Assembly (NCBI RefSeq): GCF_003609575.1
Contig: NZ_MBTA01000001.1
Location: 248,001 to 312,000 of the forward strand
Source of the DNA: Pelobium manganitolerans
Lineage (GTDB): Bacteria > Bacteroidota > Bacteroidia > Sphingobacteriales > Sphingobacteriaceae
Length of the DNA: 64,000 nucleotides
Direction of reading: 5' to 3'
In this document: positions 44,263 through 53,900 of the stretch, one piece after another
Layout of the letters: each line of letters opens with the position of its first letter
Position numbering within the stretch: the first letter of the stretch is position 1
Made by a program: the position numbers and the translations under genes
Notes under the pieces: model-generated
Told to the model about the DNA's origin: nothing
The model's database searches: none
Seen by the model: the letters and a program-made list of their open reading frames with translations, nothing else

Positions 44263-47200
44263 ATGTCAAATCCGCTAGATCCCGATTATGAAAGCCTGCG
44301 CTTAGAGGCTTTAGAAAGTTATCAGATATTAGATACTTTACCCGAAAAAACTTTCGACAGGTTTACCGAGCTTGCCGCACTTATCTGCGGTACTCCTATT
44401 TCGCTGGTTTCTTTATTAGACGAAAAACGGCAGTGGTTTAAGTCTCGGCACGGCCTGGAGGTAGAGCAAACCGACAGAAAAATTGCCTTTTGCCACTACG
44501 CTATCCAGGGAAAAGAAATTATGGAGGTGAGCAACGCTACATTAGACAAGCGCTTTGCGGCCAATCCTTTAGTAACGGACGCGCCAAACATCAAATTTTA
44601 CGCCGGTTGCCCTTTAATTGATACAAACGGCTTTGCGTTGGGAACTTTGTGTGTGATAGACCAACAGCCCAGAGCATTAAATGATAATCAAAAAAAAGCA
44701 TTAAGCTTATTAGGCCAGGCTGTAACAGATTTAATTGTGCGGCAAAGAAAGCAACAAAAGGCAGAAAATTTCGACAAGCTTTTTGCACTTTCCAAAGATT
44801 TGATCTGCGTATTTAATGCCAATGGCCAATTTAAAACGTTAAATCCGGCGTTCAACACCTTATTGGGCTGGTCACAAGACACCCTTAGCACACTTTCTTT
44901 TTACGATTTGCTACATCCGGCAGATGTAGAAGATACCAAAAACACCTTGCAAAAACTAAGCGACCAGTCAAATACGGTTAGCTTTTCGCACAGGCTAAAG
45001 GCCGCAGACAATAGCTATCGCATTTTAAAATGGACCGCCACGCGAGAGCCTGCTACTAATGATTTTTTTGCCATTGCCCGTGATATTACCGAAGAACGTG
45101 AAAAAGAAATCCGGTTACACAACTCGGAACTACGCCTACGTGCATTTTTTGAAAATTCTACCGGTTTTATGTGCACGCACGATTTGGACGGTAAAATCTT
45201 AACCGTAAATACGGCCGGCGCAAAAAGCTTGGGTTATACCCCAAATGAGCTAATTGGCAAAACCCTGTACACCATTATTCCAGAAGACAGGTACGAGTAT
45301 ATGAAACTTTACCTGGCCGCTATTAAAACACAGGGTGCGGTGCACGGAATGATGTATACCATGCACCGCGAAACCGGCGAGGTTTTAACTTGGCTTTTTA
45401 ATAACGTGTTGCAAAAAGATGCCGACGGTGATGTTTACGTCATAGGAAACGCGGTTGATATTACCGAGCGCCACCGTTTGGAGGCAGACCTGCAGCGTAC
45501 GCAAGAAATGATGATACGCACCAACGGTGTTGCAAAAATTGGCGCTTGGGAAGTGGACATGACAAGCGAAGAAATTTTTTGGTCAAAAACCACACGAAAA
45601 CTGCACGAGGTTGATGATGATTTTATCCCAAATATGGAAAACGCGCTCGCTTTCTTCGGCGAACATGCCGAAACGGTATCGATAGCCCTAAAGCGAGCCG
45701 TTGAAGACGGAGAAACATATGACCTAGAGTTACCAGTAACAACTGCCAAAGGTAAAATGCTTTGGGTGCGGACGTTGGGAACGCCAGAATTTAAAGACGG
45801 GAAATGTGTGCGTCTTTACGGCACTTTCCAAGATATAACCGAAAACTACCTTCACCGCGTGGCTTTAAAAACCGCAAAAATACAAGCAGAACGTGCTAAC
45901 GTTGCCAAATCGGAGTTTTTAGCCAGCATGAGCCATGAAATTCGCACGCCATTAAATGGCGTTATTGGTTTTACAGATTTGGTTTTAAAAACGGCCCTTA
46001 ACCAAACGCAGCAACAATATTTAACCATCGTTCATCAATCCGCTAACGCCTTGTTAGCAATTATTAACGACATCCTTGATTTCTCTAAAATTGAAGCCGG
46101 AAAGCTTGAGCTAGACATTGAAAAAGCAGATTTATTTGAACTTACCAGTCAAGCATCGGACATTATTACCTTCCAAGCGCAGAAAAAAGGATTAGAGGTG
46201 TTGTTAAACATCGATCCTAACTTGCCCCGCTTCGCAGAAATTGACGCGATACGCCTAAAACAAGTACTAATTAATCTTTTAGGCAACGCGGTTAAGTTTA
46301 CCGAAAAAGGAGAAATTGAGCTTAAAATTTCAGCAGACAGCGATCCGCGCCAAGAGTACGTAGATTTACATTTTGAAGTGCGCGATACAGGTATCGGCAT
46401 CCAAGAAGATAAACAAAACAAAATTTTTGAAGCTTTCTCACAAGAAGATGCTTCAACCACAAAAAAATACGGCGGTACTGGTTTAGGACTCACCATTTCT
46501 AACAGGCTGTTGGGCTTAATGGGCAGCCAACTGCAATTGAAAAGCAAGGTGGGGCAAGGAAGTACTTTCTTTTTTAAGCTGCGCCTAAAAACCGAAGATG
46601 GCGATAGTAATTTAGCAGACGACATTAGCTTTATTAAAGAAGTTTTGGTTGTTGATGACAATGAAAATAACCGACTGATATTAAAGCAAATGTTATTGCT
46701 GAAGAACATAAAAGTATCCGAAGCTAAAAACGGGCTAGAGGCTTTACAGCTACTTACAGAGGGCAAACACTTTGATGTGGTGCTGATGGATTACCATATG
46801 CCGTACATGGACGGACTAGAAACCATCCAAAAAATCCGCCAAAGCTTTGCAAGCCATCCAGAAGATTTGCCAATTATGCTATTGCACAGCTCATCTGATG
46901 ATGAAAAAATCATTAAGATTTGTGAAGAAAACGGCGTAAACCTAAGAATGGTAAAGCCGATAAAAATGCAGGAGCTGTATGGTAAATTGGCAAAACTACA
47001 TGCACCAAAAACCACCCTAGAAGAGTATCCACAGCCCGAAAAATCTGCCAATAAAAAGGATTATAAAATTTTAGTGGTTGAAGATAACTTGGTTAACAAA
47101 TTATTGGCTAAAACGGTAATCAGCCGCATTTTGCCAAATGCCAATATTATTGAGGCCAGCAACGGCGAAGAGGGCGTAGCCGCTTATCAAACAGAAAATC

Positions 47201-47841
47201 CGGATTTAATTTTGATGGATTTGCAGATGCCGGTAATGAACGGTTACGAAGCCGCTACAAAAATAAGAGCGCTTGAAAACGGTAGAGAAAAAGAGGCCTG
47301 TGTTACAATTGTGGCTTTAACCGCTGGCAATGTTAAAGGCGAACGGGAAAAATGCTTAGAAATGGGCATGGACGATTTTGTGACCAAACCTTTTGTTGAA
47401 GAAGATTTAGCGGAATTGTTTAGCCGTTGGTTGGTTAACGAAGAAGAAAATTGCGAAGAAAAACAAGAACCAGAACCACAGGTTACTCAGCATTTTAATA
47501 CCGAAAAATTAAAAGAATTTATGGGCGATGATGTTGAAAGTACCCGATTGGTATTGAGCATCACCATAGATGAACTTTACAAAGCCGACCAGCAGTTAAA
47601 GGCGCTGGTAGCATCGCCAAATGTAAAAGAAATTAGCGCATTAGGGCATAAGTTATTTGGTACGGCCTCTGGCACTGGTTTAGAGTTTATGGCAAACATA
47701 GCCCGTGATTTAGAAAGTATAGAAACGGTAGACGAAAAGCAATTGGTTTCGTTATATACTCTTTTACACAAAGAAATTGTGCTGGTAAATGATTTGATTC
47801 AGGAACATTTACAGCGTTTGGAAAGCCAGAAACTAAACTAA
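44263..47841 (+). CDS. Hybrid sensor histidine kinase with GAF, three PAS, two receiver and Hpt domains
   Basis: A 1192-residue soluble multistep phosphorelay protein without membrane helices. Order: GAF (about 20-165, ending RQRK), PAS (about 165-280), PAS (about 290-405), PAS (about 415-535), HisKA with H558 in [12 protein letters not shown], HATPase_c with GNAVKFT and [12 protein letters not shown], receiver 1 with D843 in [11 protein letters not shown], receiver 2 with D986 in [11 protein letters not shown], and a C-terminal Hpt with H1129 in [13 protein letters not shown]. All phospho-accepting residues are present. The output partner is not encoded next to it. Confidence 0.95.
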   Translation: MSNPLDPDYESLRLEALESYQILDTLPEKTFDRFTELAALICGTPISLVSLLDEKRQWFKSRHGLEVEQTDRKIAFCHYAIQGKEIMEVSNATLDKRFAANPLVTDAPNIKFYAGCPLIDTNGFALGTLCVIDQQPRALNDNQKKALSLLGQAVTDLIVRQRKQQKAENFDKLFALSKDLICVFNANGQFKTLNPAFNTLLGWSQDTLSTLSFYDLLHPADVEDTKNTLQKLSDQSNTVSFSHRLKAADNSYRILKWTATREPATNDFFAIARDITEEREKEIRLHNSELRLRAFFENSTGFMCTHDLDGKILTVNTAGAKSLGYTPNELIGKTLYTIIPEDRYEYMKLYLAAIKTQGAVHGMMYTMHRETGEVLTWLFNNVLQKDADGDVYVIGNAVDITERHRLEADLQRTQEMMIRTNGVAKIGAWEVDMTSEEIFWSKTTRKLHEVDDDFIPNMENALAFFGEHAETVSIALKRAVEDGETYDLELPVTTAKGKMLWVRTLGTPEFKDGKCVRLYGTFQDITENYLHRVALKTAKIQAERANVAKSEFLASMSHEIRTPLNGVIGFTDLVLKTALNQTQQQYLTIVHQSANALLAIINDILDFSKIEAGKLELDIEKADLFELTSQASDIITFQAQKKGLEVLLNIDPNLPRFAEIDAIRLKQVLINLLGNAVKFTEKGEIELKISADSDPRQEYVDLHFEVRDTGIGIQEDKQNKIFEAFSQEDASTTKKYGGTGLGLTISNRLLGLMGSQLQLKSKVGQGSTFFFKLRLKTEDGDSNLADDISFIKEVLVVDDNENNRLILKQMLLLKNIKVSEAKNGLEALQLLTEGKHFDVVLMDYHMPYMDGLETIQKIRQSFASHPEDLPIMLLHSSSDDEKIIKICEENGVNLRMVKPIKMQELYGKLAKLHAPKTTLEEYPQPEKSANKKDYKILVVEDNLVNKLLAKTVISRILPNANIIEASNGEEGVAAYQTENPDLILMDLQMPVMNGYEAATKIRALENGREKEACVTIVALTAGNVKGEREKCLEMGMDDFVTKPFVEEDLAELFSRWLVNEEENCEEKQEPEPQVTQHFNTEKLKEFMGDDVESTRLVLSITIDELYKADQQLKALVASPNVKEISALGHKLFGTASGTGLEFMANIARDLESIETVDEKQLVSLYTLLHKEIVLVNDLIQEHLQRLESQKLN

Positions 47842-47866
47842 AACGGCTACAAGCATTTTAAACAAT

Positions 47867-47902
47867 AAGCGCGTTTGGATGAGTCCCTAACGCGCTTTTT
47901 TT
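47867..47902 (+). terminator. Terminator of the hybrid kinase gene
   Basis: AAGCGCGTT/AACGCGCTT (47867-47875 and 47889-47897), 9 bp, with a 13-base loop, followed by TTTTTTTG. Confidence 0.88.
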
Positions 47903-47918
47903 GTAAAATAAAAAACGG

Positions 47919-48605
47919 TTAAAATTTAAAAAAGTAACCAATTGCCGCAAACACCACGCCTGCTAAGGCTATCAAAAACGCCGAACGGCCAAACACAAAA
48001 CCCATAATACTGCCAATAACTACCAAGATTAAGCCGGCCCATAACAGGTTTTTACTACGCTGTGCTTTAGCTACGGCTTTTTCCTGCAAATCCGGGTTTT
48101 TTTGTTTGATGTCTTTAAACGCCATTTCCCTTATTTCGGAAGCGGCCTGCCCAAAAGAGGCTGATTTTTTTCCCGGTTTTAAGGCTTTAGAATTGCTTGG
48201 CATTTTTAAGGCCGCGTTAAGCTCATTGGCATCACTGCTGTTGCTCATTAATGGCTCTCTTGTTAGGTTTGCTGCTACAACCTGCTTGTTGCTGTGGCCT
48301 AAACTATTTTTATTTCTGCGAATGTTGCCTTTTGTGCCTGAGGTGTTTTTTATGTTTTGTTGTTGATGTGCCGGTTGTGGTGAAAAAAAACCGTCTGACT
48401 CGGGATAATAAACTACACTTCCTTTTTCTTGCAATTGCCAAATTAGGTTTACTTGCTTTACATCTGCGCTATAAGGTTCGCGAGTTTGCGCCAAATTTAT
48501 TTTATCCGGATTTATCTTAACCCATTCAAAGCCATTTTGCGCACAGGCTGTACTCAGCAAAGCCAGTACAATTAAAAAGCAATATTTACCGGTTTTAATT
48601 AGCAT
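47919..48605 (-). CDS. Lipoprotein-like protein with two C-terminal membrane helices
   Basis: A 228-residue protein with an N-terminal signal ending LLSTACAQ (C21), a hydrophilic low-complexity Asn/Ser/Lys middle (about 60-170), and two strong membrane helices at the C-terminus (about 188-206 and 209-226, ending GYFFKF). A lipidated or cleaved N-terminus followed by C-terminal inner-membrane anchors is unusual. No known family recognised. It is convergent with the hybrid kinase gene. Confidence 0.7.
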   Translation of the reverse strand: MLIKTGKYCFLIVLALLSTACAQNGFEWVKINPDKINLAQTREPYSADVKQVNLIWQLQEKGSVVYYPESDGFFSPQPAHQQQNIKNTSGTKGNIRRNKNSLGHSNKQVVAANLTREPLMSNSSDANELNAALKMPSNSKALKPGKKSASFGQAASEIREMAFKDIKQKNPDLQEKAVAKAQRSKNLLWAGLILVVIGSIMGFVFGRSAFLIALAGVVFAAIGYFFKF

Positions 48606-48719
48606 GCAATAAAATTAAGAAACATTGTGCCAAAAAGGAAAAAAGCTTGTAACCGTGCGCGTTAAGCGTTTATGCCTGATTCTACTTTTTTATTTGCGCA
48701 CAAACAATTTCCCAAAAGT

Positions 48720-49994
48720 CTACAATAAATCAAAACCAATATCTTTTCTAAAAGTTGCACCGTCGTAATAAATACGGCCTGCATCAGAAGTTGCTTGTTG
48801 CAAAGCATCAAACATGGTGTTTTGCAAAGTGGTAACTGCCAAAACGCGTCCGCCGTTAGTTTTCACCACACCATTATCCAACTCGGTACCGGCATGAAAA
48901 ACGATACTTTCTTTTACGTTTTCTAAGCCAGCAATGGCTTTTCCGTTAATGTATTTTCCTGGATATCCGGCAGAAACCAGCATTACTGTAGCCGCGGTTT
49001 TATCAGAAACTTTGAGCTGGTAACCGGCCAGTTTTTCATCGGCCACAGCCTGCAACAGCTCCACAAAATCGTTTTCTATACGCGGAAGCACACTTTCCGT
49101 TTCCGGATCGCCCATGCGGCAGTTATATTCTATCACGTTTGGCTGGCCATCGGTATTCATCAAACCAATAAAAATAAAGCCTTTATAGTGGATGCCTTCT
49201 GTTTGCAGGCCTTTAATGGTTGGTTTTACCACCAATTCTTCTACCTTGTTGATAAAAGCTTCGTCTGCAAACGGAACAGGGGAAATAGAACCCATGCCTC
49301 CGGTGTTTAAGCCGGTATCACCCTCGCCAATGCGTTTATAGTCTTTAGCAGCGGGCAAAATCACATAATCTTTACCGTCTGTTAATACAAAAACAGAAAG
49401 CTCTATCCCGGTTAAAAACTCTTCTATCACCACCTTTTCGCTGGCATCGCCAAATTTTGCTTCTGCCAACATCAAGCGTAATTCTTCTTGTGCTTCTGCT
49501 AGGCTTGTGCAAATTAAAACGCCTTTTCCGGCGGCCAAACCGTCAGCTTTTAAGACTACTGGTAAACTGTGGCTTTGTAAATATGCCAATCCTTCCTCTA
49601 AAGTTTCTTTAGTGAAGGTGCGCGACGCTGCGGTTGGCACGCCATACTTTTGCATAAAGTTTTTAGAAAAATCTTTACTGCCTTCAAGCTGTGCACCGTC
49701 TTTTTTGGGACCAATTACAGGTACTTTGCTCAATTCCTCATCGGCCAAAAAATAGTCGTGAATGCCTTTTACCAAGGGTTCTTCGGGCCCAACCAACACT
49801 AAATTAACCGCGTTTTTCTTCACAAAACTTGCGATACCTTCAAAATCTGTCACTTTAAGGGCAACGTTTTTTCCGTAAGTGCCGGTACCGGCGTTTCCGG
49901 GAGCGATAAAAAGTTGGCTACAAAGATTGCTTTGGCTTATTTTCCAGGCGAAAGCACTTTCTCTTCCGCCCGAACCGATGATGAGAATATTCAT
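48720..49994 (-). CDS. purD: Phosphoribosylamine-glycine ligase
   Basis: PurD is the ATP-grasp enzyme of purine synthesis that joins glycine to phosphoribosylamine. IIGSGGRESAFAWK at the N-terminus, LVGPEEPLVKGI, LKADGLAAGKGV, EFLTGIELSVFVLTDGK, GDTGLNTGGMGS and YNCRMGDPETE are the expected signatures. Length 424 is typical. The -7 box TATTTTTG ends four bases before the ATG, implying a leaderless mRNA. Confidence 0.97.
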   Translation of the reverse strand: MNILIIGSGGRESAFAWKISQSNLCSQLFIAPGNAGTGTYGKNVALKVTDFEGIASFVKKNAVNLVLVGPEEPLVKGIHDYFLADEELSKVPVIGPKKDGAQLEGSKDFSKNFMQKYGVPTAASRTFTKETLEEGLAYLQSHSLPVVLKADGLAAGKGVLICTSLAEAQEELRLMLAEAKFGDASEKVVIEEFLTGIELSVFVLTDGKDYVILPAAKDYKRIGEGDTGLNTGGMGSISPVPFADEAFINKVEELVVKPTIKGLQTEGIHYKGFIFIGLMNTDGQPNVIEYNCRMGDPETESVLPRIENDFVELLQAVADEKLAGYQLKVSDKTAATVMLVSAGYPGKYINGKAIAGLENVKESIVFHAGTELDNGVVKTNGGRVLAVTTLQNTMFDALQQATSDAGRIYYDGATFRKDIGFDLL

Positions 49995-49998
49995 AGCC

Positions 49999-50029
49999 CA
50001 AAAATAGGATAAGATACGTAGATGAGAAA
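49999..50029 (-). promoter_or_regulatory. Promoter of purD, placed at the start codon
   Basis: On the minus strand TTTC (50026-50029), 19 bases, then TATTTTTG (49999-50006), then GGCT and the ATG. The same geometry is found at hisS. Confidence 0.65.
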
Positions 50030-50067
50030 AGTAATTTTTGAATGACGTTCAACCGCTGAGGACAGCC

Positions 50068-50102
50068 CTAAACCTTACGCCTTAAACCCGACACCTTAAG
50101 CC
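50068..50102. repeat. Degenerate heptanucleotide tandem repeat
   Basis: Five consecutive 7-base units: CTAAACC, TTACGCC, TTAAACC, CGACACC, TTAAGCC. On the minus strand the consensus is GGyktAA. It lies between the yraN stop and the purD promoter. Such short heptamer repeats recall the STRR-type repeats of cyanobacteria and are rarely noticed in annotation. Confidence 0.6.
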
Positions 50103-50109
50103 TCAAAAT

Positions 50110-50478
50110 TTATCCATAATCCCAAAAAGCATCTTCAATATGATGAATGCCGTATTCTTCAAAGCCTTTTTTAAACAGAATGGCGATAATATCAAAACGG
50201 ATTTCGCCCTCGTGCTGCTGCAAAAACAGATACTCATTAGCAGCAAGCGCCAGTAGCTTTTGCTTTTTTACATCCACAAAATCCTGAGGCAAGCCAAAGC
50301 CCGTCCCCGAACGCGCTTTTACTTCTATAAAAACAAGGGTGTTGTTATGCCGCGCAATTAAATCAACTTCTGCACGCCGGTAACGCCAGTTTTCTTCCAG
50401 CACCTCATAGCCTTTCGCAATTAAAAACTCTTTTGCAAAACGTTCAGCTCGGCTACCGTCGGTATTATGCTGGGCCAT
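50110..50478 (-). CDS. yraN: YraN-family endonuclease-like protein (UPF0102)
   Basis: A 122-residue member of the Holliday-junction-resolvase-like UPF0102 family. The nuclease fold shows GSRAERFAKEFLIAKGYEVLEENWRYRRAEVDLIARHNNTLVFIEVKAR, with the Asp and ExK typical of PD-(D/E)xK nucleases. Its function is not proven. The start codon overlaps the dnaG stop by one base (TAATG). Confidence 0.93.
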   Translation of the reverse strand: MAQHNTDGSRAERFAKEFLIAKGYEVLEENWRYRRAEVDLIARHNNTLVFIEVKARSGTGFGLPQDFVDVKKQKLLALAANEYLFLQQHEGEIRFDIIAILFKKGFEEYGIHHIEDAFWDYG

Positions 50479-52403
50479 TATTTAATAATTACAGAGCCTA
50501 GGTAGCTCGAGATATAACGCTCTAATTCTTTCAGTTCTTTGTATTGCACCATCAAGGTCAATTGCTTTTCGGCGTCTTTTTCTTCCTGAATTTCTTTTTG
50601 TTTGTTGGCTAAAATGCTGGCTATTTTTTTCTTCTTGAGGTGAAAAATGGCGCCCATTACCGTCCCTTGTAGCTTCTCTGTTTCTTCTGGCACAGAAATG
50701 TTGTGCATATTGTACCAATTCTCGCTCAAGACATAAGGCGTAGAGATTAGCGAAACGGCCAGTTCGGCAATTTTCCTATCGGGATGTTGAATAAACGTTT
50801 TTTCGGTGGGCAAACGCCCTTCCTCCAACTCTTTTTTATACAGTTCCACTACTTTCGCATAAAGCGGATTGTTGAAAACTACGTCGTCTAAATGCAAAAT
50901 AATGTAGGGGCCAATGTAAGAGTCGGTGCTTTCGTCCCAATGAGCCATACGGTCGCCGTACATCAGCAAAACGCGCAGCATATCCCGTTCCTGATATTCG
51001 TCTGTTTGTACCGGCGTTTCAATCCCGTACATTGCGGCTTCCACTTCTGGCGGAGGCCCTTCTTCTACAAAAGCTGGCTTGGGTGCTTGTTTTTTGCTGT
51101 TGCTTAGGCGGATTTTGTTTAGCTCGGCAATCAAAATCCGCTCTTCCATCTGTAAAATGGAGCTGCACTCGCGCACAAAAATGGACGCTTTAATCGCATC
51201 CGGAATTTTGGCAATACTTTCTACCACATCCCTAATTACGCCTGCCTTTTTTATAGGGTCGTTATTGGCATCTTGTAAAAGAATTTCTGTTTTGTAAAAG
51301 ATAAAGTCTTTTTGATGGCTGTTGATGTGGCTTTTAAACGCCGCCGCACCAAACTTTTGGATGTACGAGTCTGGATCGTGGCCATCCGGAAAAAGAACCA
51401 CTTTAACATCTAAGCCTTCTTCCAAAATCATATCCAAACCCCGCAAAGATGCTTTTATACCTGCCGTATCGCCATCGTACAAAATGGTTACGCTTTTGGT
51501 AAAACGACCAATCAGCTTAATTTGTTCGGTAGTCAAAGACGTCCCGGACGATGCAACCACGTTTTCCACACCGGCTTGCTGTACAGAAAGCACATCGGCA
51601 TAACCTTCTACCAAATAGCAATTGTCAAAATCTCTGATGGCTTTTTTAGCCTGAAAAAGGCCGTAAAGCACATTGGATTTGTGGTAAATATCGCTCTCGG
51701 GCGAGTTGACGTATTTTGGGCTAGATTTATCTGTTTTTAAAGTACGCCCCCCAAAACCTATAACCCTGCCCGTGAAATTGTGGATGGGGAACATCACACG
51801 GCCCCGGAACCTGTCGTACACACGGCCTTGATCATTTTTAATAACCAAACCCACCTGCTCTAAAAACTCTTGTTGGTAACCTTCTTTAACAGCCGAATCT
51901 AATAAGGCGCTCCAATCATCTGGCGAATAACCTAGCTCAAATTTTTTGATAATGTCATCGCGAAAGCCGCGTTCTTTAAAATAGCTGAGGCCGATGGTTT
52001 TGCCTTCCTCGCTGTTCCACATTTTATCGGCAAAAAACTTCGCCGCGTAGTTTGAAACAATATATAAGCTTTCGCGTTTGTCTTGGGCTTCGCGGAAAGC
52101 TGGCGTAACCTCTGTTTCCTCAACTTCAATGTGGTATTTGTTGGCCACATATTTTAGCGCTTCGGGGTACGAGTATTTCTCGTGCTCCATGATAAAGTGC
52201 ACCGAATCGCCACCTTTACCGCAACCGAAACATTTAAAAATACCTTTGGCAGGCGATACGTGGAAAGACGGCGATTTTTCGTTATGAAAGGGGCACAAAC
52301 CAATAAGGCTGGTGCCTCTCTTTTTCAGTTGCACAAAGTCGCCAACCACTTCTTCTATCAAAGCGGTTTCTAAAATTTTGTCGATGGTTTCTTTCTTAAT
52401 CAC
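50478..52403 (-). CDS. dnaG: DNA primase DnaG
   Basis: DnaG makes RNA primers for replication. The zinc-binding domain is intact (C37, H40, C58, C61 in CPFHNEKSPSFHV and CFGCGKGGD). The TOPRIM core has YLVEGYADVLSVQ and ILYDGDTAG, and RVMFPIHNFTGRVIGFGGR is the catalytic region. The C-terminal DnaB-interaction domain (about 440-641) is more divergent, as usual. The start is GTG at 52403. Length 641 is typical of Bacteroidetes. Confidence 0.96.
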   Translation of the reverse strand: MIKKETIDKILETALIEEVVGDFVQLKKRGTSLIGLCPFHNEKSPSFHVSPAKGIFKCFGCGKGGDSVHFIMEHEKYSYPEALKYVANKYHIEVEETEVTPAFREAQDKRESLYIVSNYAAKFFADKMWNSEEGKTIGLSYFKERGFRDDIIKKFELGYSPDDWSALLDSAVKEGYQQEFLEQVGLVIKNDQGRVYDRFRGRVMFPIHNFTGRVIGFGGRTLKTDKSSPKYVNSPESDIYHKSNVLYGLFQAKKAIRDFDNCYLVEGYADVLSVQQAGVENVVASSGTSLTTEQIKLIGRFTKSVTILYDGDTAGIKASLRGLDMILEEGLDVKVVLFPDGHDPDSYIQKFGAAAFKSHINSHQKDFIFYKTEILLQDANNDPIKKAGVIRDVVESIAKIPDAIKASIFVRECSSILQMEERILIAELNKIRLSNSKKQAPKPAFVEEGPPPEVEAAMYGIETPVQTDEYQERDMLRVLLMYGDRMAHWDESTDSYIGPYIILHLDDVVFNNPLYAKVVELYKKELEEGRLPTEKTFIQHPDRKIAELAVSLISTPYVLSENWYNMHNISVPEETEKLQGTVMGAIFHLKKKKIASILANKQKEIQEEKDAEKQLTLMVQYKELKELERYISSYLGSVIIK

Positions 52404-52457
52404 GCCTCACAAATTTGCAGAAAATTACTGGTTTGGTTAACATTTGCAAACCGATTG

Positions 52458-53093
52458 CTACAAACAATCCACTTTTCCTTTTTGCGCTTGGTACTGCAAA
52501 AGTTTGTGATAGCTGCTTAAAATTTCTTCGGGTTTTTGGCAGGCAACGGCCTTGTTTTTAATGCTTGACGGATTAAAATTAGCCTTATCTGCCGAGCGCA
52601 AGCGGTATTTTTTTTGCAAACATTGCTGCACGGTTCCGTTCACAAAATAACTACGTGTTTCTGTAACATCATCAACCGTTGCGCCTTCTGCGGCCGTATT
52701 CTCTTCGAAAGTCCAGTTGGTGTTTTTATGATAAACAAAAAAAGGGTTTTCCTTATTTATAAAAAACTGGGTTAAACCTTCGTTGTGGCTGTACTCGCCG
52801 TAAGTGTGTTCTACCATCACCAAATTTTTCTCTTCGTAAAAGAACTTTATGGTGCCAGATTTTTCGCCGTTACAATCATAAGTAACCGCATTGCTATCTA
52901 ATGATTTGGTCAAGCGCTGTTGCGCGATTTTATTGTAAAGCGGTTTTATCTGGCTCAAGCTGTCGATGCTGATAGTTGAGCTTTCCTCTTTTGTGGGTTT
53001 CGTATCTGTTGTTGAAACTGCTTTTTTATCTTGATTTCCGCAAGAAGCCAAAACCAAACACAGCAACAAACTTTTTAAAAATTGATTTTTCAT
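52458..53093 (-). CDS. Lipoprotein of unknown function
   Basis: A 211-residue protein with a lipoprotein signal ending LASC (C18) after MKNQFLKSLLLCLVL. The ATG at 53093 is chosen because the signal peptide begins there. The mature part is rich in Lys, Asn and Thr with no catalytic motif I recognise, and contains a few cysteines (VTYDCNGEKSG, TVQQCLQKK, AVACQK) that could be structural. It lies alone between dnaG and the restriction cassette. Minus-strand TTTG and TATAAT-like bases are seen upstream, but a promoter is not certain. Confidence 0.7.
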   Translation of the reverse strand: MKNQFLKSLLLCLVLASCGNQDKKAVSTTDTKPTKEESSTISIDSLSQIKPLYNKIAQQRLTKSLDSNAVTYDCNGEKSGTIKFFYEEKNLVMVEHTYGEYSHNEGLTQFFINKENPFFVYHKNTNWTFEENTAAEGATVDDVTETRSYFVNGTVQQCLQKKYRLRSADKANFNPSSIKNKAVACQKPEEILSSYHKLLQYQAQKGKVDCL

Positions 53094-53184
53094 AGCCCGT
53101 TTGTGAAGCACTTATTATACCAAGGCTTAAGTTACCTGCCAAATTTTCAAATCGTACCAAAAACCAAACATCATCAAAAATTAA

Positions 53185-53192
53185 TAGCTTTG
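53185..53192 (+). promoter_or_regulatory. -7 box of the restriction endonuclease gene
   Basis: TAGCTTTG matches TAnnTTTG. It lies 21 bases before the ATG at 53214. No clear -33 partner is seen. Confidence 0.45.
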
Positions 53193-53213
53193 TCCTGAAT
53201 CTAGAAACTGCAA

Positions 53214-53900
53214 ATGAAGCTATCAGGACATGAACTTTATAATAAATTGGTAAACGAATACAAGATTATTGGAGAAAAAGGAATAATCAATTTTACCCTG
53301 AAAGACCTTACCATCTCTATTGAAACCAAAGATACTGTTGGAAACCTACTTCAGGAGTGGCTGAAAACTTGGATGATGGTGGAAAAAGTCGAATTTGAAG
53401 AAAACACTAATTCACAGGTTTTTCCAGATTTTTATCTTGATAAGCATAATCAAAAATTAGATTTGCTTGAAGTGAAAAGTTTCGACTGGGACAGGGGTCC
53501 GGGTTTCGATTTGGCAAACTTCGACTCTTATTGTAATTCGCTTTTAACTACGGCCTACCGGTTAAATTCAGACTATTTAATTTTTTCCTACCAAATGAAG
53601 GGTAGCGAACTCACTATTAAAGATGTTTGGATAAAAAAGATTTGGGAGTTAGCTTGCCCCAGCGGAACCTATCCAGTGAAAGTTCAAGAAAAGAAAAGTG
53701 TAATTTACAATATCCGACCAGGCATTTGGTATTCTGAACGTTCAAAATTTAAACCATTTAATTCTTTGGAAGAATTTTTATCTGCTTTGAATGAAACACG
53801 ATACCAATATCCCCAGACACGCCACACAAATGGACATTGGTTACAAAATGTCTTGAAAAATTACGAAGAACATACAGGCGTTAAATTACAGGTTCGCTGA
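53214..53900 (+). CDS. Type II restriction endonuclease, NgoBV/NlaIV family
   Basis: A 228-residue endonuclease of the RE_NgoBV type, by recollection of the family: the PD-(D/E)xK core is visible as FPDFYLDKHNQKLDLLEVKSFDWD (about 80-103), and YNIRPGIWYS is a family motif. NlaIV and NgoBV cut GGNNCC, so that site is the likely target, but this cannot be verified from the sequence. The gene ends 20 bases inside the 3' end of the convergent methyltransferase gene. The region is noticeably more AT-rich than its neighbours, suggesting horizontal acquisition. Confidence 0.8.
   Translation: MKLSGHELYNKLVNEYKIIGEKGIINFTLKDLTISIETKDTVGNLLQEWLKTWMMVEKVEFEENTNSQVFPDFYLDKHNQKLDLLEVKSFDWDRGPGFDLANFDSYCNSLLTTAYRLNSDYLIFSYQMKGSELTIKDVWIKKIWELACPSGTYPVKVQEKKSVIYNIRPGIWYSERSKFKPFNSLEEFLSALNETRYQYPQTRHTNGHWLQNVLKNYEEHTGVKLQVR

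Noticed and set aside
46149-46766. 205-codon open frame antisense to the hybrid kinase
   Set aside because: It lies entirely within the catalytic domain of an unambiguous kinase, is Ser/Phe-rich like a reverse shadow, and has no recognised domain.
53094-53160. TTTG and TATAAT-like promoter upstream of the lipoprotein at 52458
   Set aside because: TATAAT is not the Bacteroidetes -7 consensus and the spacing is uncertain, so no promoter is listed.
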